Position numbers and translations under genes: made by a program
From: Vibrio pomeroyi
GTDB taxonomy: Bacteria; Pseudomonadota; Gammaproteobacteria; Enterobacterales; Vibrionaceae
Assembly (NCBI RefSeq): GCF_024347595.1
Contig: NZ_AP025506.1
Location: 434,001 to 498,000 of the forward strand
DNA length: 64,000 bases
Direction: 5' to 3'
The notes under the pieces: model-generated
Database searches by the model: none
Seen by the model: the letters and a program-made list of their open reading frames with translations, nothing else
Told to the model about the DNA's origin: nothing
In this document: positions 9,785 through 18,507 of the stretch, piece by piece
Position numbering within the stretch: the first letter of the stretch is position 1
Layout: each line of letters begins with the position of its first letter

Positions 9785-9941
9785 TGCGACCTACCGTTAC
9801 TGCGGGCCTCTAGCGATGAGTAAAATCACGTTATGCCAAGAGTTTTCCAACACTCGAAGGGGTGATGAATGGTAACTCTTAGACAGTGGGAATACGCGAG
9901 TATTCCTTAAGTGTAAATTTTTTAAATAGGTAATTATTAGC
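9785..9941 (+). promoter_or_regulatory. Structured 5' leader of rplM-rpsI (probable L13 autoregulatory region)
   Basis: The untranslated leader can fold into at least two hairpins: CACTC/GGGTG with a GAAG loop (about 9852-9865), and GGAATAC/GTATTCC with a GCGA tetraloop (9890-9907), the second about 35 bases before the ATG. L13 is known to repress its own operon in gammaproteobacteria by binding the rplM leader. That this leader does so here is inference from position and structure. Confidence 0.5.
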
Positions 9942-10370
9942 ATGAAAACTTTCGTTGCTAAACCAGAAACTGTAAAACGCGACTGGTATGTTGTAGACGC
10001 TGAAGGCAAAACTCTTGGCCGTCTAGCAAGTGAAATCGCTTCTCGCCTACGCGGCAAGCACAAAGCAGAATACACTCCTCACGTAGACACTGGTGATTAC
10101 ATCATCGTTGTTAACGCTGAGAAAGTTGCTGTAACTGGTAACAAAGCTAAGGGTAAGGTTTACTACCGTCACTCTGAGTTCCCAGGTGGTCTTAAAACTA
10201 TCACTTTTGAAAAGCTAATTGCTAAGAAACCAGAAATGGTTCTAGAACTAGCAGTTAAAGGTATGCTTCCACGTGGTCCTCTAGGCCGCGCGATGTACCG
10301 TAAGCTTAAAGTGTACGCTGGTACTGAGCATAACCATGTTGCTCAACAGCCACAAGTACTAGACATCTAA
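9942..10370 (+). CDS. rplM: 50S ribosomal protein L13
   Basis: L13 is an early-assembling large-subunit protein. The 142-residue product matches the family along its whole length, beginning [20 protein letters not shown] and containing [16 protein letters not shown] and the conserved [20 protein letters not shown] near the C-terminus. Codon use is strongly biased, as expected of a highly expressed gene. rpsI follows in the same transcript. It is the first gene of the operon and the likely site of feedback control through its leader. Confidence 0.98.
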   Translation: MKTFVAKPETVKRDWYVVDAEGKTLGRLASEIASRLRGKHKAEYTPHVDTGDYIIVVNAEKVAVTGNKAKGKVYYRHSEFPGGLKTITFEKLIAKKPEMVLELAVKGMLPRGPLGRAMYRKLKVYAGTEHNHVAQQPQVLDI

Positions 10371-10383
10371 GGGGATTATGAAA

Positions 10384-10776
10384 ATGGCAGAGAATCAATA
10401 CTACGGCACTGGTCGTCGCAAAAGCTCAGCAGCTCGTGTTTTCATCAAACCAGGCTCTGGTGAGATCGTAATCAACAAGCGTAGCCTTGATGTTTACTTC
10501 GGTCGTCCAACTTCTCGTATGGTTGTTAAGCAACCGCTTGAGCTAGTTGAACTAACTGAGAAACTTGACCTTTACATCACTGTTTCTGGTGGTGGTATTT
10601 CTGGTCAAGCTGGCGCAATCCGCCACGGTATCACTCGCGCTCTTATGGAGTACGATGAAACTCTACGTCCTGCTCTACGTGCAGCTGGCTACGTTACTCG
10701 TGACGCTCGTTGCGTTGAACGTAAGAAAGTTGGTCTACGTAAAGCACGTCGTAAACCTCAATTCTCTAAGCGTTAA
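10384..10776 (+). CDS. rpsI: 30S ribosomal protein S9
   Basis: S9 is a small-subunit head protein whose C-terminal tail reaches the P-site tRNA. From the second of two ATGs (10378 and 10384) the protein has 130 residues and begins [19 protein letters not shown], exactly the E. coli start and length. AAGGGG also gives better spacing to that [22 protein letters not shown] and the basic tail [12 protein letters not shown], needed for contact with tRNA, are intact. A terminator follows. Confidence 0.98.
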   Translation: MAENQYYGTGRRKSSAARVFIKPGSGEIVINKRSLDVYFGRPTSRMVVKQPLELVELTEKLDLYITVSGGGISGQAGAIRHGITRALMEYDETLRPALRAAGYVTRDARCVERKKVGLRKARRKPQFSKR

Positions 10777-10830
10777 TTTTTCTTTACGAAAAAGTACACG
10801 CTCCCAGTTTTATTACTGGAATTGTGGTTC

Positions 10831-10858
10831 AAAGCTCGGCTATATGCCGGGCTTTTTG
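10831..10858 (+). terminator. Terminator of rplM-rpsI
   Basis: Stem AAAGCTCGGC/GCCGGGCTTT with loop TATAT and a following T-run, 55 bases after rpsI. A small CCAGT/ACTGG hairpin precedes it. Confidence 0.9.
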
Positions 10859-10924
10859 TTTTTATACCCCCGCTAAACGCTTTCCCTCCCTCGTTTTATT
10901 TCCAAATTCTTATATTTTGAAAGC

Positions 10925-10967
10925 TTTTGTAACCCAATGTGCGCTTTGCCTCATGATTGTTACAAAA
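10925..10967. promoter_or_regulatory. Inverted repeat upstream of the pet promoter
   Basis: Perfect 9-bp arms TTTTGTAAC (10925-10933) and GTTACAAAA (10959-10967) separated by 25 bp. The right arm ends 13 bp before the candidate -35 of petABC, the usual place for an activator or repressor site. The cognate regulator is not known to me. Confidence 0.45.
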
Positions 10968-10980
10968 AGGTAGCTTTATC

Positions 10981-11009
10981 TTGTCAAAAAGTAGGGTTTT
11001 ATTTATCAT
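10981..11009 (+). promoter_or_regulatory. Candidate promoter of petABC
   Basis: TTGTCA (10981-10986), 17-bp spacer, TATCAT (11004-11009), about 100 bases before petA in a 330-base gap. Between rpsI's terminator and this promoter only the inverted repeat stands out. Confidence 0.6.
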
Positions 11010-11106
11010 TTGCCGTCAATAAATAGAACTAAATACATATTTTGTTAGCCATGCTCTTTAATCGGAATAATTTCAATCCATAAGGAGCAAATGGGAGAAT
11101 GTTTGG

Positions 11107-11697
11107 ATGAGCAACGCGCCTTTAAATAACGGTCGCAGGCGTTTCTTAACCGCAACAACAGCCGTTGTTGGTGGTTTAGGAGCAGCTGCTGTAGCCGTGC
11201 CTTTTATTAAATCATGGAATCCGAGTGCCAAGGCGAAAGCTGCGGGCGCGCCGGTGGAAGTGGAAGTCAGTAAGTTGGAACCGGGACAAATGGTTCGTGT
11301 CGAGTGGCAAGGTAAACCTGTATGGGTTGTACGCCGTGCTGAATCGGTATTAGAAAACCTAAAGTCTATCGGTGGTCAACTTCGTGATCCTCAATCTGAA
11401 GCTGAACAACAACCTGAATACGCACAGAACGAATTCCGTTCGATTAAGCCGGAATTCTTCGTTGCTGTTGGTTTCTGTACGCACTTAGGTTGTTCTCCAA
11501 CTTACCTGCCAGATTCTTTTGCAGAACAAGTTCAGGGTGTTAAGTCTGGTTTCTTCTGTCCGTGTCATGGTTCGAAATTTGATATGGCTGGTCGAGTATT
11601 CCAAGGCGTACCTGCACCGTTGAACCTTGTTGTGCCAAAGCATATGTATTTAAGCGACACCAAGATCCTTATCGGTATTGACGAGGGAGATGCATAA
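11107..11697 (+). CDS. petA: Ubiquinol-cytochrome c reductase, Rieske iron-sulfur subunit
   Basis: The Rieske subunit of the cytochrome bc1 complex takes one electron from ubiquinol and passes it to cytochrome c1. The 196-residue protein begins with a Tat-type signal anchor (NNGRRRFLTA followed by a hydrophobic stretch to about residue 35), so it is probably exported folded with its cluster. The 2Fe-2S ligands are Cys124 and His126 in CTHLGC, and Cys151 and His154 in CPCHGS; Cys129 and Cys153 can form the usual disulfide. GGGAGA precedes the ATG. The stop overlaps the petB start by one base (TAATG). Confidence 0.97.
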   Translation: MSNAPLNNGRRRFLTATTAVVGGLGAAAVAVPFIKSWNPSAKAKAAGAPVEVEVSKLEPGQMVRVEWQGKPVWVVRRAESVLENLKSIGGQLRDPQSEAEQQPEYAQNEFRSIKPEFFVAVGFCTHLGCSPTYLPDSFAEQVQGVKSGFFCPCHGSKFDMAGRVFQGVPAPLNLVVPKHMYLSDTKILIGIDEGDA

Positions 11698-12962
11698 TGC
11701 AAGGACTATTAGACTGGGTAGAAAAACGTATACCCGCGATGAATGCTTACAAAAAGCACTTATCTGAATACCCAATGCCTAAGAACTTTAACTTTTGGTA
11801 CCTTTTCGGTTCTTTGGCAATGTTGGTGTTGGTTAACCAAATCCTTACAGGTATTTGGCTGACAATGAACTACGTACCGTCTGGCGACGGTGCATTTGCT
11901 TCTGTTGAATACATCATGCGTGATGTGGAATATGGCTGGCTACTACGTTACATGCACTCGACGGGGGCTTCGGCATTCTTCGTTGTTATCTACCTGCACA
12001 TGTTCCGTGGTCTAATTTACGGTTCTTACCAAAAACCTCGTGAGCTACTTTGGATCTTCGGTATGTTGATCTTCTTAGTGCTTATGGCTGAGGCTTTCAT
12101 GGGTTACTTACTACCATGGGGTCAAATGTCTTACTGGGGTGCTCAGGTAATCATTTCTCTGTTTGGTGCGATCCCTGTTATCGGTGATGACCTAACGCTT
12201 TGGATCCGTGGTGACTACATCATCTCTGGAGCAACGCTGAACCGTTTCTTCGCACTTCACGTTATCGCGCTACCAATTGTTCTTCTGTTGCTTATCGTAC
12301 TTCACGTACTAGCTCTGCACGAAGTGGGTTCGAACAACCCAGACGGCATCGAGACTAAGCTTCCGAAAGGCACAATGGGCGACGACTACAAAACTCAGTT
12401 CCCATTCCACAAGGATTACACTAAGAAATACGACATCATCGACTCTATTCCTTTCCACCCATACGGGACTGTGAAAGATATGGTAGGTGTTGCTGGTTTC
12501 CTATTCTTGTTCTGTTATGTGCTGTTCTTTAACCCTGAGATGGGTGGATACTTCCTTGAGCCGCCTAACTTTGAAGCTGCAAACCCACTGAAAACACCAG
12601 AGCACATTGCTCCAGTTTGGTACTTCACGCCGTTCTACGCTGTACTTCGTGCTGTTCCTGATAAGCTGCTAGGTGTGGTAGCAATGGGTGCTTCGATTGT
12701 TGTGCTATTCCTACTGCCATGGTTCGACCGTTGTAAAGTGCGCTCTTACCGTTACCGTAGCAAACTGCATTTGATTAACATCATCCAATTCACAATAAGC
12801 TTTATTGCGCTTGGTGTACTTGGTGCGCTTCCAGCAACGCCAACATACACGCTACTAGCTCAAATCTTTAGCTTAGGTTACTTCATGTTCTTCGTTCTAC
12901 TGTGGTTCTACAGTAAAAATGAAGCGACGAAACCATTACCAGAAAGGGTGACATTCAAATGA
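11697..12962 (+). CDS. petB: Ubiquinol-cytochrome c reductase, cytochrome b subunit
   Basis: Cytochrome b is the membrane core of complex III. It holds two b-type haems and both quinone sites. The 421-residue product is a full-length (not b6-type split) cytochrome b with about eight transmembrane helices. Haem-ligand histidines lie in the second and fourth helices (YMHSTGASAFFVVIYLHMFRG, quoted only in part of its span, and FALHVIALPIVLLLLIVLHV). The Qo-site motif PEW appears here as PVW (HIAPVWYFTPFYAVLRAVP). Its stop overlaps petC in ATGA, so the three subunits are translationally coupled. Confidence 0.96.
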   Translation: MQGLLDWVEKRIPAMNAYKKHLSEYPMPKNFNFWYLFGSLAMLVLVNQILTGIWLTMNYVPSGDGAFASVEYIMRDVEYGWLLRYMHSTGASAFFVVIYLHMFRGLIYGSYQKPRELLWIFGMLIFLVLMAEAFMGYLLPWGQMSYWGAQVIISLFGAIPVIGDDLTLWIRGDYIISGATLNRFFALHVIALPIVLLLLIVLHVLALHEVGSNNPDGIETKLPKGTMGDDYKTQFPFHKDYTKKYDIIDSIPFHPYGTVKDMVGVAGFLFLFCYVLFFNPEMGGYFLEPPNFEAANPLKTPEHIAPVWYFTPFYAVLRAVPDKLLGVVAMGASIVVLFLLPWFDRCKVRSYRYRSKLHLINIIQFTISFIALGVLGALPATPTYTLLAQIFSLGYFMFFVLLWFYSKNEATKPLPERVTFK

Positions 12963-13696
12963 AAAAGTGGATTGTAATTTTATTTGCTATGTTGCCGTCA
13001 TTGGCGATGGCAGCGGGTGCAAACGTACCATTAGACAAAGCAAACAACGACTTAACAGATAAAGCTTCATTGCAAAATGGCGCTAAGATGTTCATGAACT
13101 ATTGTTTTGCTTGTCACTCAACGCAGTACCAGCGCTATGAACGTGTTGCGAATGATTTAGAGATCCCAGTTGATCTAATGAAGGAAAACCTGATTTTCGA
13201 CCCTGAAGCGAAAATCGGTAGCTTGATGGTTAACGCTATGCCTTCAGAGCAAGCGGCAAGTTGGTTTGGTGCGCCGCCACCTGACCTAACTTTGGTTGCT
13301 CGTGTTCGTGGTGCAGATTGGCTATACACGTACCTTCGTACTTTCTATGAAGATCCATCACGTCCATTTGGTGTGAACAACATTGTTTTTCCAAGTGTTG
13401 GTATGCCGCACGTTCTTGAAGAGCTACAAGGTATCCCGACACCAATCTACGATACTCACATGGTAGATGGTGAAGAGGTAACAGTAGTTGTTGGTACTGA
13501 AACTGACGGTTCTGGTGAGCTAAGCTCTGGTGAATACGACGAAGCGGTTCGTGACCTTGTTAACTTTTTGGTTTACTCAGGCGACCCAGTTCAACTTGAG
13601 CGTCACGCTATGGGTTGGTGGGTAATGGCCTTCTTAGTCATCTTCACTATCATCGTGATTTTGCTTAAGAAAGAGTATTGGCGTGATGTGCACTAA
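12959..13696 (+). CDS. petC: Ubiquinol-cytochrome c reductase, cytochrome c1
   Basis: Cytochrome c1 accepts electrons from the Rieske cluster and passes them to soluble cytochrome c. The 245-residue precursor has a Sec signal peptide (MKKWIVILFAMLPSLAMA, cleavage after residue 18 or 19), one haem-binding CFACH motif (Cys49, Cys52, His53), and a single C-terminal transmembrane anchor (about residues 222-238) followed by a short charged tail. The sixth haem ligand is probably the Met in VGMPHVL or PSVGMP. The start ATG lies in the ATGA overlap with petB. A terminator hairpin follows 45 bases after the stop. Confidence 0.95.
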   Translation: MKKWIVILFAMLPSLAMAAGANVPLDKANNDLTDKASLQNGAKMFMNYCFACHSTQYQRYERVANDLEIPVDLMKENLIFDPEAKIGSLMVNAMPSEQAASWFGAPPPDLTLVARVRGADWLYTYLRTFYEDPSRPFGVNNIVFPSVGMPHVLEELQGIPTPIYDTHMVDGEEVTVVVGTETDGSGELSSGEYDEAVRDLVNFLVYSGDPVQLERHAMGWWVMAFLVIFTIIVILLKKEYWRDVH

Positions 13697-13699
13697 TTG

Positions 13700-13708
13700 T
13701 GCTATAAT
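13700..13708 (+). promoter_or_regulatory. Candidate extended -10 promoter for sspA
   Basis: TGCTATAAT, a perfect extended -10, lies just after petC. A loose TTGGCG at 13678-13683 is 19 bp away, so the element would rely on the extended -10. Transcription would start near 13715, upstream of the hairpin at 13741-13763. Confidence 0.5.
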
Positions 13709-13740
13709 ACCGTGCTAATTCCCAAATTATGTTAATGTTC

Positions 13741-13770
13741 AATGGAGGCTTTAGGCCTCCATTGTTTTTA
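13741..13770 (+). terminator. Terminator/attenuator hairpin between petC and sspA
   Basis: Perfect 9-bp stem AATGGAGGC/GCCTCCATT with loop TTTAG, then TGTTTTTATTT. It should end petABC transcripts. Because a good -10 lies upstream of it, it may also act inside the sspA leader. Confidence 0.8.
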
Positions 13771-13793
13771 TTTAAAGTGTACTGGAGGGCTCC

Positions 13794-14429
13794 ATGGCTG
13801 TAGCTGCCAATAAACGTTCTGTAATGACTCTTTTCTCAAGTGCTTCTGATATGTATAGCCATCAGGTGCGCATCGTTCTTGCTGAAAAAGGCGTAAGTGT
13901 TGAAGTTGAGTTGGTTGATGAGAAAAATCTACCAGCAGAGCTTGTTGAACTGAACCCGTACAAATCAGTACCAACTCTTGTTGATCGTGAGCTTGCTCTA
14001 TATGACTCAAAGATCATCATGGAATACCTAGATGAGCGTTTCCCTCATCCACCATTGATGCCTGTATACCCGGTTGCTCGTGGTAATAGCCGTCTAATGA
14101 TGTACCGCATTGAGCGTAACTGGTATTCAGTTGCAGAGAAGATCGTTAAAGGCAACGCTGAAGAATCTGAAGCAGCTCGCGTTAAACTACGCAACGACCT
14201 ACTGACTCTTGCTCCAATCTTCGCTGAGTATGAATACTTCATGAGCGAAGAGTTTAGCCTAATTGATTGCTACCTAGCTCCGCTACTATGGCGTTTACCT
14301 GAGCTTGGTATTGAACTGATTGGCCCTGGTTCTAAAGAACTTAAAGTTTACATGAACCGCGTATTTGAACGTGATTCATTCCTAGCTTCTCTAACTGAAG
14401 CTGAGCGCGAGATGCGACTCGTTCGCTAA
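13794..14429 (+). CDS. sspA: Stringent starvation protein A
   Basis: SspA is a GST-fold protein that binds RNA polymerase with sigma-70 and acts as a transcription co-activator, for example in stress and virulence control. The 211-residue product shows the thioredoxin-like N-terminal domain (SVMTLFSSASDMYSHQVRIV) and an all-alpha C-terminal domain. The catalytic residues of true glutathione transferases are absent, as usual in SspA. I keep the ATG giving MAVAANKRSV, which has GGAGGG in front. sspB follows after five bases, so the two form one operon, as in E. coli. Confidence 0.96.
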   Translation: MAVAANKRSVMTLFSSASDMYSHQVRIVLAEKGVSVEVELVDEKNLPAELVELNPYKSVPTLVDRELALYDSKIIMEYLDERFPHPPLMPVYPVARGNSRLMMYRIERNWYSVAEKIVKGNAEESEAARVKLRNDLLTLAPIFAEYEYFMSEEFSLIDCYLAPLLWRLPELGIELIGPGSKELKVYMNRVFERDSFLASLTEAEREMRLVR

Positions 14430-14434
14430 GCGTT

Positions 14435-14929
14435 ATGGATATTTCAAATATGACACCACGCCGTCCATACATGCTTCGTGCATTTTACGATTGGCTGGTT
14501 GATAACGAATTGACTCCTCACCTTGTTGTTGAAGCAACATTACCGGGTGTGAGAGTACCAGAAGAGTTTGTTCAAGATGGTCAGATCATTCTGAACATCG
14601 CGCCTCGTGCTGTTGGACAACTTGAACTGGGTAACGAAGCCGTGACGTTTAGTGCACGCTTTAGTGGTCGTCCACACTCTGTGATCGTGCCACTTTACGC
14701 AGTACAAGCTATTTACGCTCGTGAGAACGGTGCTGGCACCATGTTTGAACCTGAAGAGGCTTACATGGAAGCGTTTGAAGAAGGGATTGAAGAAACTCCT
14801 TTTGAAGAACCAGAAAAAGGCCCATCTTTGAGCGTAGCAACGGCAGACGTAGATGCTGAAGAGCCTGACTCAGATCCTGAGCCACCTCGTCCAGCAAAAG
14901 GTCGCCCAAGCCTTCGTGTTATCAAATAA
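14435..14929 (+). CDS. sspB: ClpXP protease specificity-enhancing factor SspB
   Basis: SspB tethers ssrA-tagged proteins to ClpXP and speeds their degradation. The 164-residue product has the folded substrate-binding domain (TPRRPYMLRAFYDWLVDN, NIAPRAVGQLELGNE, YARENGAGTMFEPE) over about residues 1-110. A flexible acidic linker follows, and the tail GRPSLRVIK is the conserved ClpX-binding module. Length and order match E. coli SspB. A bidirectional terminator separates it from the convergent dolP. Confidence 0.96.
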   Translation: MDISNMTPRRPYMLRAFYDWLVDNELTPHLVVEATLPGVRVPEEFVQDGQIILNIAPRAVGQLELGNEAVTFSARFSGRPHSVIVPLYAVQAIYARENGAGTMFEPEEAYMEAFEEGIEETPFEEPEKGPSLSVATADVDAEEPDSDPEPPRPAKGRPSLRVIK

Positions 14930-14954
14930 CGTTAGTTCAATAACGAACCCGAAT

Positions 14955-14987
14955 AAAAAAGCAGCGACTCGTCGCTGCTTTTTCTTT
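14955..14987. terminator. Bidirectional terminator between sspB and dolP
   Basis: Stem GCAGCGAC/GTCGCTGC with a two-base gap (TC), flanked by an A-run on the left and a T-run on the right, so it can end both convergent transcripts. Confidence 0.9.
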
Positions 14988-15028
14988 TTGTGCAATACGC
15001 TGCTTTCTACAAGCCTTCAAATAAAACG

Positions 15029-15634
15029 CTAGTTAACGGCAGTCTCTTCTTCACCATATTCAAACGCACGGATCACCTGTTTTACACCGGAGACATTGCG
15101 AGCTACTTCGGTTGCGATATCCGCATGCTCACGAGAAACTAATCCAAGCAGGAATACTTCTGAATCCTCAGTAATTACCTTCACTTTAATACCATTCAGT
15201 TCAGCATTAGCCAGTAGTGCAGATTTCACCTTAGTAGTAATCCAGCTGTCGTTACTGATGGCACTGATCGACAATGGTTGTTTAACTCGAACCTGATTGT
15301 GGATGCTCTCTACACCAGCTACATCTTTAGCTTGGCTTTCAAAAGCACGGCGCTCGGCGTCTGTGGTCGCTTGTCCCATCAGTACAACTGAACCTCGGTA
15401 AGAGCTCGCTGTGATGCGAACATTGCCACGGTAAGGTTGTTTGTTGGTGATGGCCGCGACTTCAAATTCGATGTTGTTGTCGTTCCAAATTTCTTTGGTG
15501 GTTCGAGTGTCCGTGACTAGATTTGCAGTAGTTGCTGCACCAGCAATGAAAATGCCAGCACAACCAGATAGGGACAGTGTAAGTAGCGAAACACTAATCA
15601 GCTTAAACAGCCTCATAGAGGTTAATGATTTCAT
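15029..15634 (-). CDS. dolP: Outer-membrane BON-domain lipoprotein DolP (YraP)
   Basis: DolP is an outer-membrane lipoprotein with two BON domains. It binds anionic phospholipid, localises to division sites, and supports amidase regulation and BAM function. The 201-residue product has a lipoprotein signal peptide with lipobox LSGC (lipidated Cys25). The first BON domain spans roughly residues 45-115 and the second 120-190, the latter containing ITEDSEVFLLGLVSREHADIA. GGAGC precedes the ATG. It is the last gene of lpoA-yraN-diaA-dolP, 16 bases after diaA. Confidence 0.93.
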   Translation of the reverse strand: MKSLTSMRLFKLISVSLLTLSLSGCAGIFIAGAATTANLVTDTRTTKEIWNDNNIEFEVAAITNKQPYRGNVRITASSYRGSVVLMGQATTDAERRAFESQAKDVAGVESIHNQVRVKQPLSISAISNDSWITTKVKSALLANAELNGIKVKVITEDSEVFLLGLVSREHADIATEVARNVSGVKQVIRAFEYGEEETAVN

Positions 15635-15650
15635 TGTGATGCTCCGTATA

Positions 15651-16241
15651 TCACTCTTCGTGAGCTGGGAAGAGTACTTGATCGATTAGGTCACATAGGC
15701 AGTGCAGCGTCACCATGTGTACTTCATGAATGCGCGCGGTACGGTGTGAAGGGATACGAATCTCTACATCGTGTTCACCAAGTAAACCTGCCATTTCACC
15801 ACCATCTTTACCCGTAAAGGCGATGATCGTCATGTCACGAGTTACTGCCGCTTCCATTGCCTTGATGATGTTCTTGCTGTTACCGCTGGTAGATATAGCT
15901 AACAGGATATCGCCAGTTTGACCAAATGCACGTACCTGCTTAGAGAAGATCTCTTCATAGTGGTAGTCGTTAGCAACTGCCGTTAGCGTGGTGTTGTCTG
16001 CCATTAACGCCATTGCTGGAAGGCTAGGGCGCTCGGTTTCAAAGCGATTAAGTAGGCACGATACAAATTGCTGAGCATTCGACGCCGAACCACCATTACC
16101 ACAACAAAGAATTTTGTTTCCGTTAAGCAAGGTCGCAACCATGGCTTGAGCGGCATGCGTGATTGCGTCTGGCAGTGCTTCTGCAGCCGCAATTTGGATT
16201 TGAATACTTTCTGTAAAACTTTCTTTAATGCTGTCTAGCAT
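15651..16241 (-). CDS. diaA: DnaA initiator-associating protein DiaA
   Basis: DiaA is a SIS-domain protein that binds DnaA and promotes its ordered assembly at oriC. The 196 residues match E. coli DiaA in length and sequence ([69 protein letters not shown]). The related GmhA phosphoheptose isomerase has the same fold, but the N-terminal region and the operon favour DiaA. AAGGAT precedes the ATG at 16241; a longer frame reading into yraN is not used. The yraN stop is two bases upstream of the ATG. Confidence 0.94.
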   Translation of the reverse strand: MLDSIKESFTESIQIQIAAAEALPDAITHAAQAMVATLLNGNKILCCGNGGSASNAQQFVSCLLNRFETERPSLPAMALMADNTTLTAVANDYHYEEIFSKQVRAFGQTGDILLAISTSGNSKNIIKAMEAAVTRDMTIIAFTGKDGGEMAGLLGEHDVEIRIPSHRTARIHEVHMVTLHCLCDLIDQVLFPAHEE

Positions 16242-16243
16242 GT

Positions 16244-16642
16244 TTATCCTTGGGTAATCGCGTTTTGAATCCAATTGATATTGTCATTCGGCCCTTCAAT
16301 GGCAACGATATCAAATCTGAAATCTGTAGAGTGCACCGACAGGCCTTGCTGCATCAGCCAAACATTAGCTGTTTTGAGTAGCTTCTGTGACTTCTTGGCT
16401 GTCACCATTTCTGCGGCATGTCCGTAGCGGGTTTGCTTGCGGTATTTTACCTCGGCAAACACAATCGTGTTGTTATGGCGCATTATAAGATCAATCTCGC
16501 CACATTTTGCTATGAAGTTTTCTTGAATTAACGATAAACCGTGGTTAATCAGATAAGATTTTGCCACGGCCTCGTATTTATCACCCACCTGTTTGTGGGT
16601 GATAGTCGGTTTCGCCAAGAACGTTCGGCTAAAAAGCCCCAT
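16244..16642 (-). CDS. yraN: UPF0102 protein YraN
   Basis: A 132-residue member of UPF0102, a family with a Holliday-junction-resolvase/restriction-endonuclease-like fold. The nuclease-like motif is visible as CGEIDLIM followed by VFAEVKYR, giving the E, D, E and K residues expected of a PD-(D/E)XK-type active site. Its cellular role is not established. I start at the ATG giving [12 protein letters not shown]. That overlaps the end of lpoA by 14 bases in another frame; a longer upstream start would lie deeper inside lpoA. The tight packing implies coupled translation. Confidence 0.88.
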   Translation of the reverse strand: MGLFSRTFLAKPTITHKQVGDKYEAVAKSYLINHGLSLIQENFIAKCGEIDLIMRHNNTIVFAEVKYRKQTRYGHAAEMVTAKKSQKLLKTANVWLMQQGLSVHSTDFRFDIVAIEGPNDNINWIQNAITQG

Positions 16643-18446
16643 GCTCTGCCCAGCTGATTTCACGTTGAACAACACAGTTGTTGTCGATAGTGAGCACACC
16701 TGTTTCACCAGGAATGCTGTAACCCTGAACGGCCTTCATCTGTGGAAGCGCATCCATTAGGTAGTAAGCATCCATCCCAAGTGCTTGCAGACGTTTTTGG
16801 CCATTTGAGTATGAAGGCCATAGGTCGTTTAGCTCTTTGTTCAGTTCGTTCTTGTTCTCAACCAATAGTGGGATATCGCTGTAGAACACACCTGTCAGGT
16901 CTTCATACTGCTTATCACCGCTGTTACTGCGTGAGTTCGAGAACAGAGCTGGCTGGCTAGCATCTGGGTTAATCGCCACTTCAATGAAAGGCTTGATCAG
17001 CGTTAGCTCTGAGTTCTTAGCCACAATGTAAACTGAATCGATGTCACGACGGCTGCGCGGCTCAGTTTCTAGATCAAGGTTAAGCAGACCATCCATTTGA
17101 GCGATGCGTTGTTGGCTCTCTTGTAAACCGAACACCTGATTCACATTACGCTGTAGTTGACGCTTGTCTGAGAAGAAGCTGATTGCTACATCGTTGCTGC
17201 TGTATTTTTTCCACTCTTCTTTAAACGCTTGTTCAACGCGATCACCTAAACGTCCTTTTGGAGCAAGGATAAGCGGGTACTTGTAGCCTTGAGCAAAAAG
17301 ATGCTTCGCTGCTTGAGCGACTTCTTGTTCAGGCGATAGAGCGAGATAGCAAATATTGGTATCAGGTTCTAGTTGCGTTGGAATGTTCAGAGCTAGAGCC
17401 GGAATCGAGTTCTCGTGGTTTTTCTGTGCTTGCTGAAGCTTAGTGATGTTGCTCTTAATCAGCGGACCCACAATGAAATCAACGTTGTTCTCTTCCAGTG
17501 TCGCTTTAATCTCAGCGGCACTTTGCACATTGGTATCCATGACTGTCAGCGTTGCATCTTCTTCGCGTTCTTTGTCGTTCATCATCGCAAAGATGAAGCC
17601 ATCACGTACCAGTTGTGCTTGCTTGCCGTACTTACCCGTTAGCGGTAGTAGCAATGCAGTGCTGGTTGGCTTGCTGATCTCTAGCGCCAAGATGTCGGTG
17701 ATCGCTTGAGGTGTGTAAGTCGCAGCTGGGTGCTGAGGATTCTCGGCTAACCAATCCGACAGGGTTTCCTGTAGGTTTGGAAGATTCGAGTTCAGCGTCT
17801 TCATGTAGATAGCCAGTTGTAACCAGCCTGAAAGCACATCTTCTGTCGGAGATGTTTTCAGTTCTAGAATCTCGTATTGAGAGTAGCTATTCAGGTTTTG
17901 CCAAATACGGTCGGCATTTTGCTGTTGAAGCTCTTCGTCAGCGTCTAGGTACTCTGAATAGAGCACTAACTCACGGCTTGCCTCGAAATACTCGCTCTTC
18001 ATCTCTGAGATGTTCGCGCGTAGCTCGTGATAATCTTTCCACTGTTCGTTAGGCAGTTTCCACCAAGGTTGGAAATTCAGTTGGCTATAAGCTTGATCAG
18101 GCTGTGAGTTATTGACTAACAGCTGAGCGCGAGCCAATTGCCATTCCGCTTGTTGAACTTCAGTGAGCTCTTGTTTTGCTAAGCGTTTGATAAGCAGCGT
18201 TGCTTGATCGGTTTTTCCAGCTTGCACAGAAGACTTAAGCGCCATGATTAACCAGTCGTTTTGTAGACTTCCTTTGCTACTATCCGCCTGCATCATGTAA
18301 CTTTCAGTTGATTGCGCTGGATCTAGTGTAATATCAACGCTCGTTGGTGCTTGAGGGCCTGAAGAACAAGCCGCCAATGTAATTGCTAATGCAATTGGAG
18401 TTAGTAAGCGTGGTACACTGAGTCTCTTATGGTTCATCGTTGCCAT
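16629..18446 (-). CDS. lpoA: Penicillin-binding protein activator LpoA (LppC/YraM)
   Basis: LpoA is an outer-membrane lipoprotein that reaches through the peptidoglycan to stimulate PBP1A. The 605-residue precursor has a lipobox LAAC (Cys27 from the first ATG). The N-terminal half is helical TPR-like repeats (about residues 40-250). The C-terminal half is a periplasmic-binding-protein-like domain starting at ALLLPLTGKYGKQAQLVRDGF. A second in-frame ATG three codons in is equally possible as start. It heads the lpoA-yraN-diaA-dolP operon and is divergent from rsmI, with 61 bases between them for both promoters. Confidence 0.95.
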   Translation of the reverse strand: MATMNHKRLSVPRLLTPIALAITLAACSSGPQAPTSVDITLDPAQSTESYMMQADSSKGSLQNDWLIMALKSSVQAGKTDQATLLIKRLAKQELTEVQQAEWQLARAQLLVNNSQPDQAYSQLNFQPWWKLPNEQWKDYHELRANISEMKSEYFEASRELVLYSEYLDADEELQQQNADRIWQNLNSYSQYEILELKTSPTEDVLSGWLQLAIYMKTLNSNLPNLQETLSDWLAENPQHPAATYTPQAITDILALEISKPTSTALLLPLTGKYGKQAQLVRDGFIFAMMNDKEREEDATLTVMDTNVQSAAEIKATLEENNVDFIVGPLIKSNITKLQQAQKNHENSIPALALNIPTQLEPDTNICYLALSPEQEVAQAAKHLFAQGYKYPLILAPKGRLGDRVEQAFKEEWKKYSSNDVAISFFSDKRQLQRNVNQVFGLQESQQRIAQMDGLLNLDLETEPRSRRDIDSVYIVAKNSELTLIKPFIEVAINPDASQPALFSNSRSNSGDKQYEDLTGVFYSDIPLLVENKNELNKELNDLWPSYSNGQKRLQALGMDAYYLMDALPQMKAVQGYSIPGETGVLTIDNNCVVQREISWAEHGAF

Positions 18447-18507
18447 GAGTTCTTTAAATTCCGTATAAATTTGTATCTATATTAATCGTTGAAGTGATGG
18501 TAAACAA

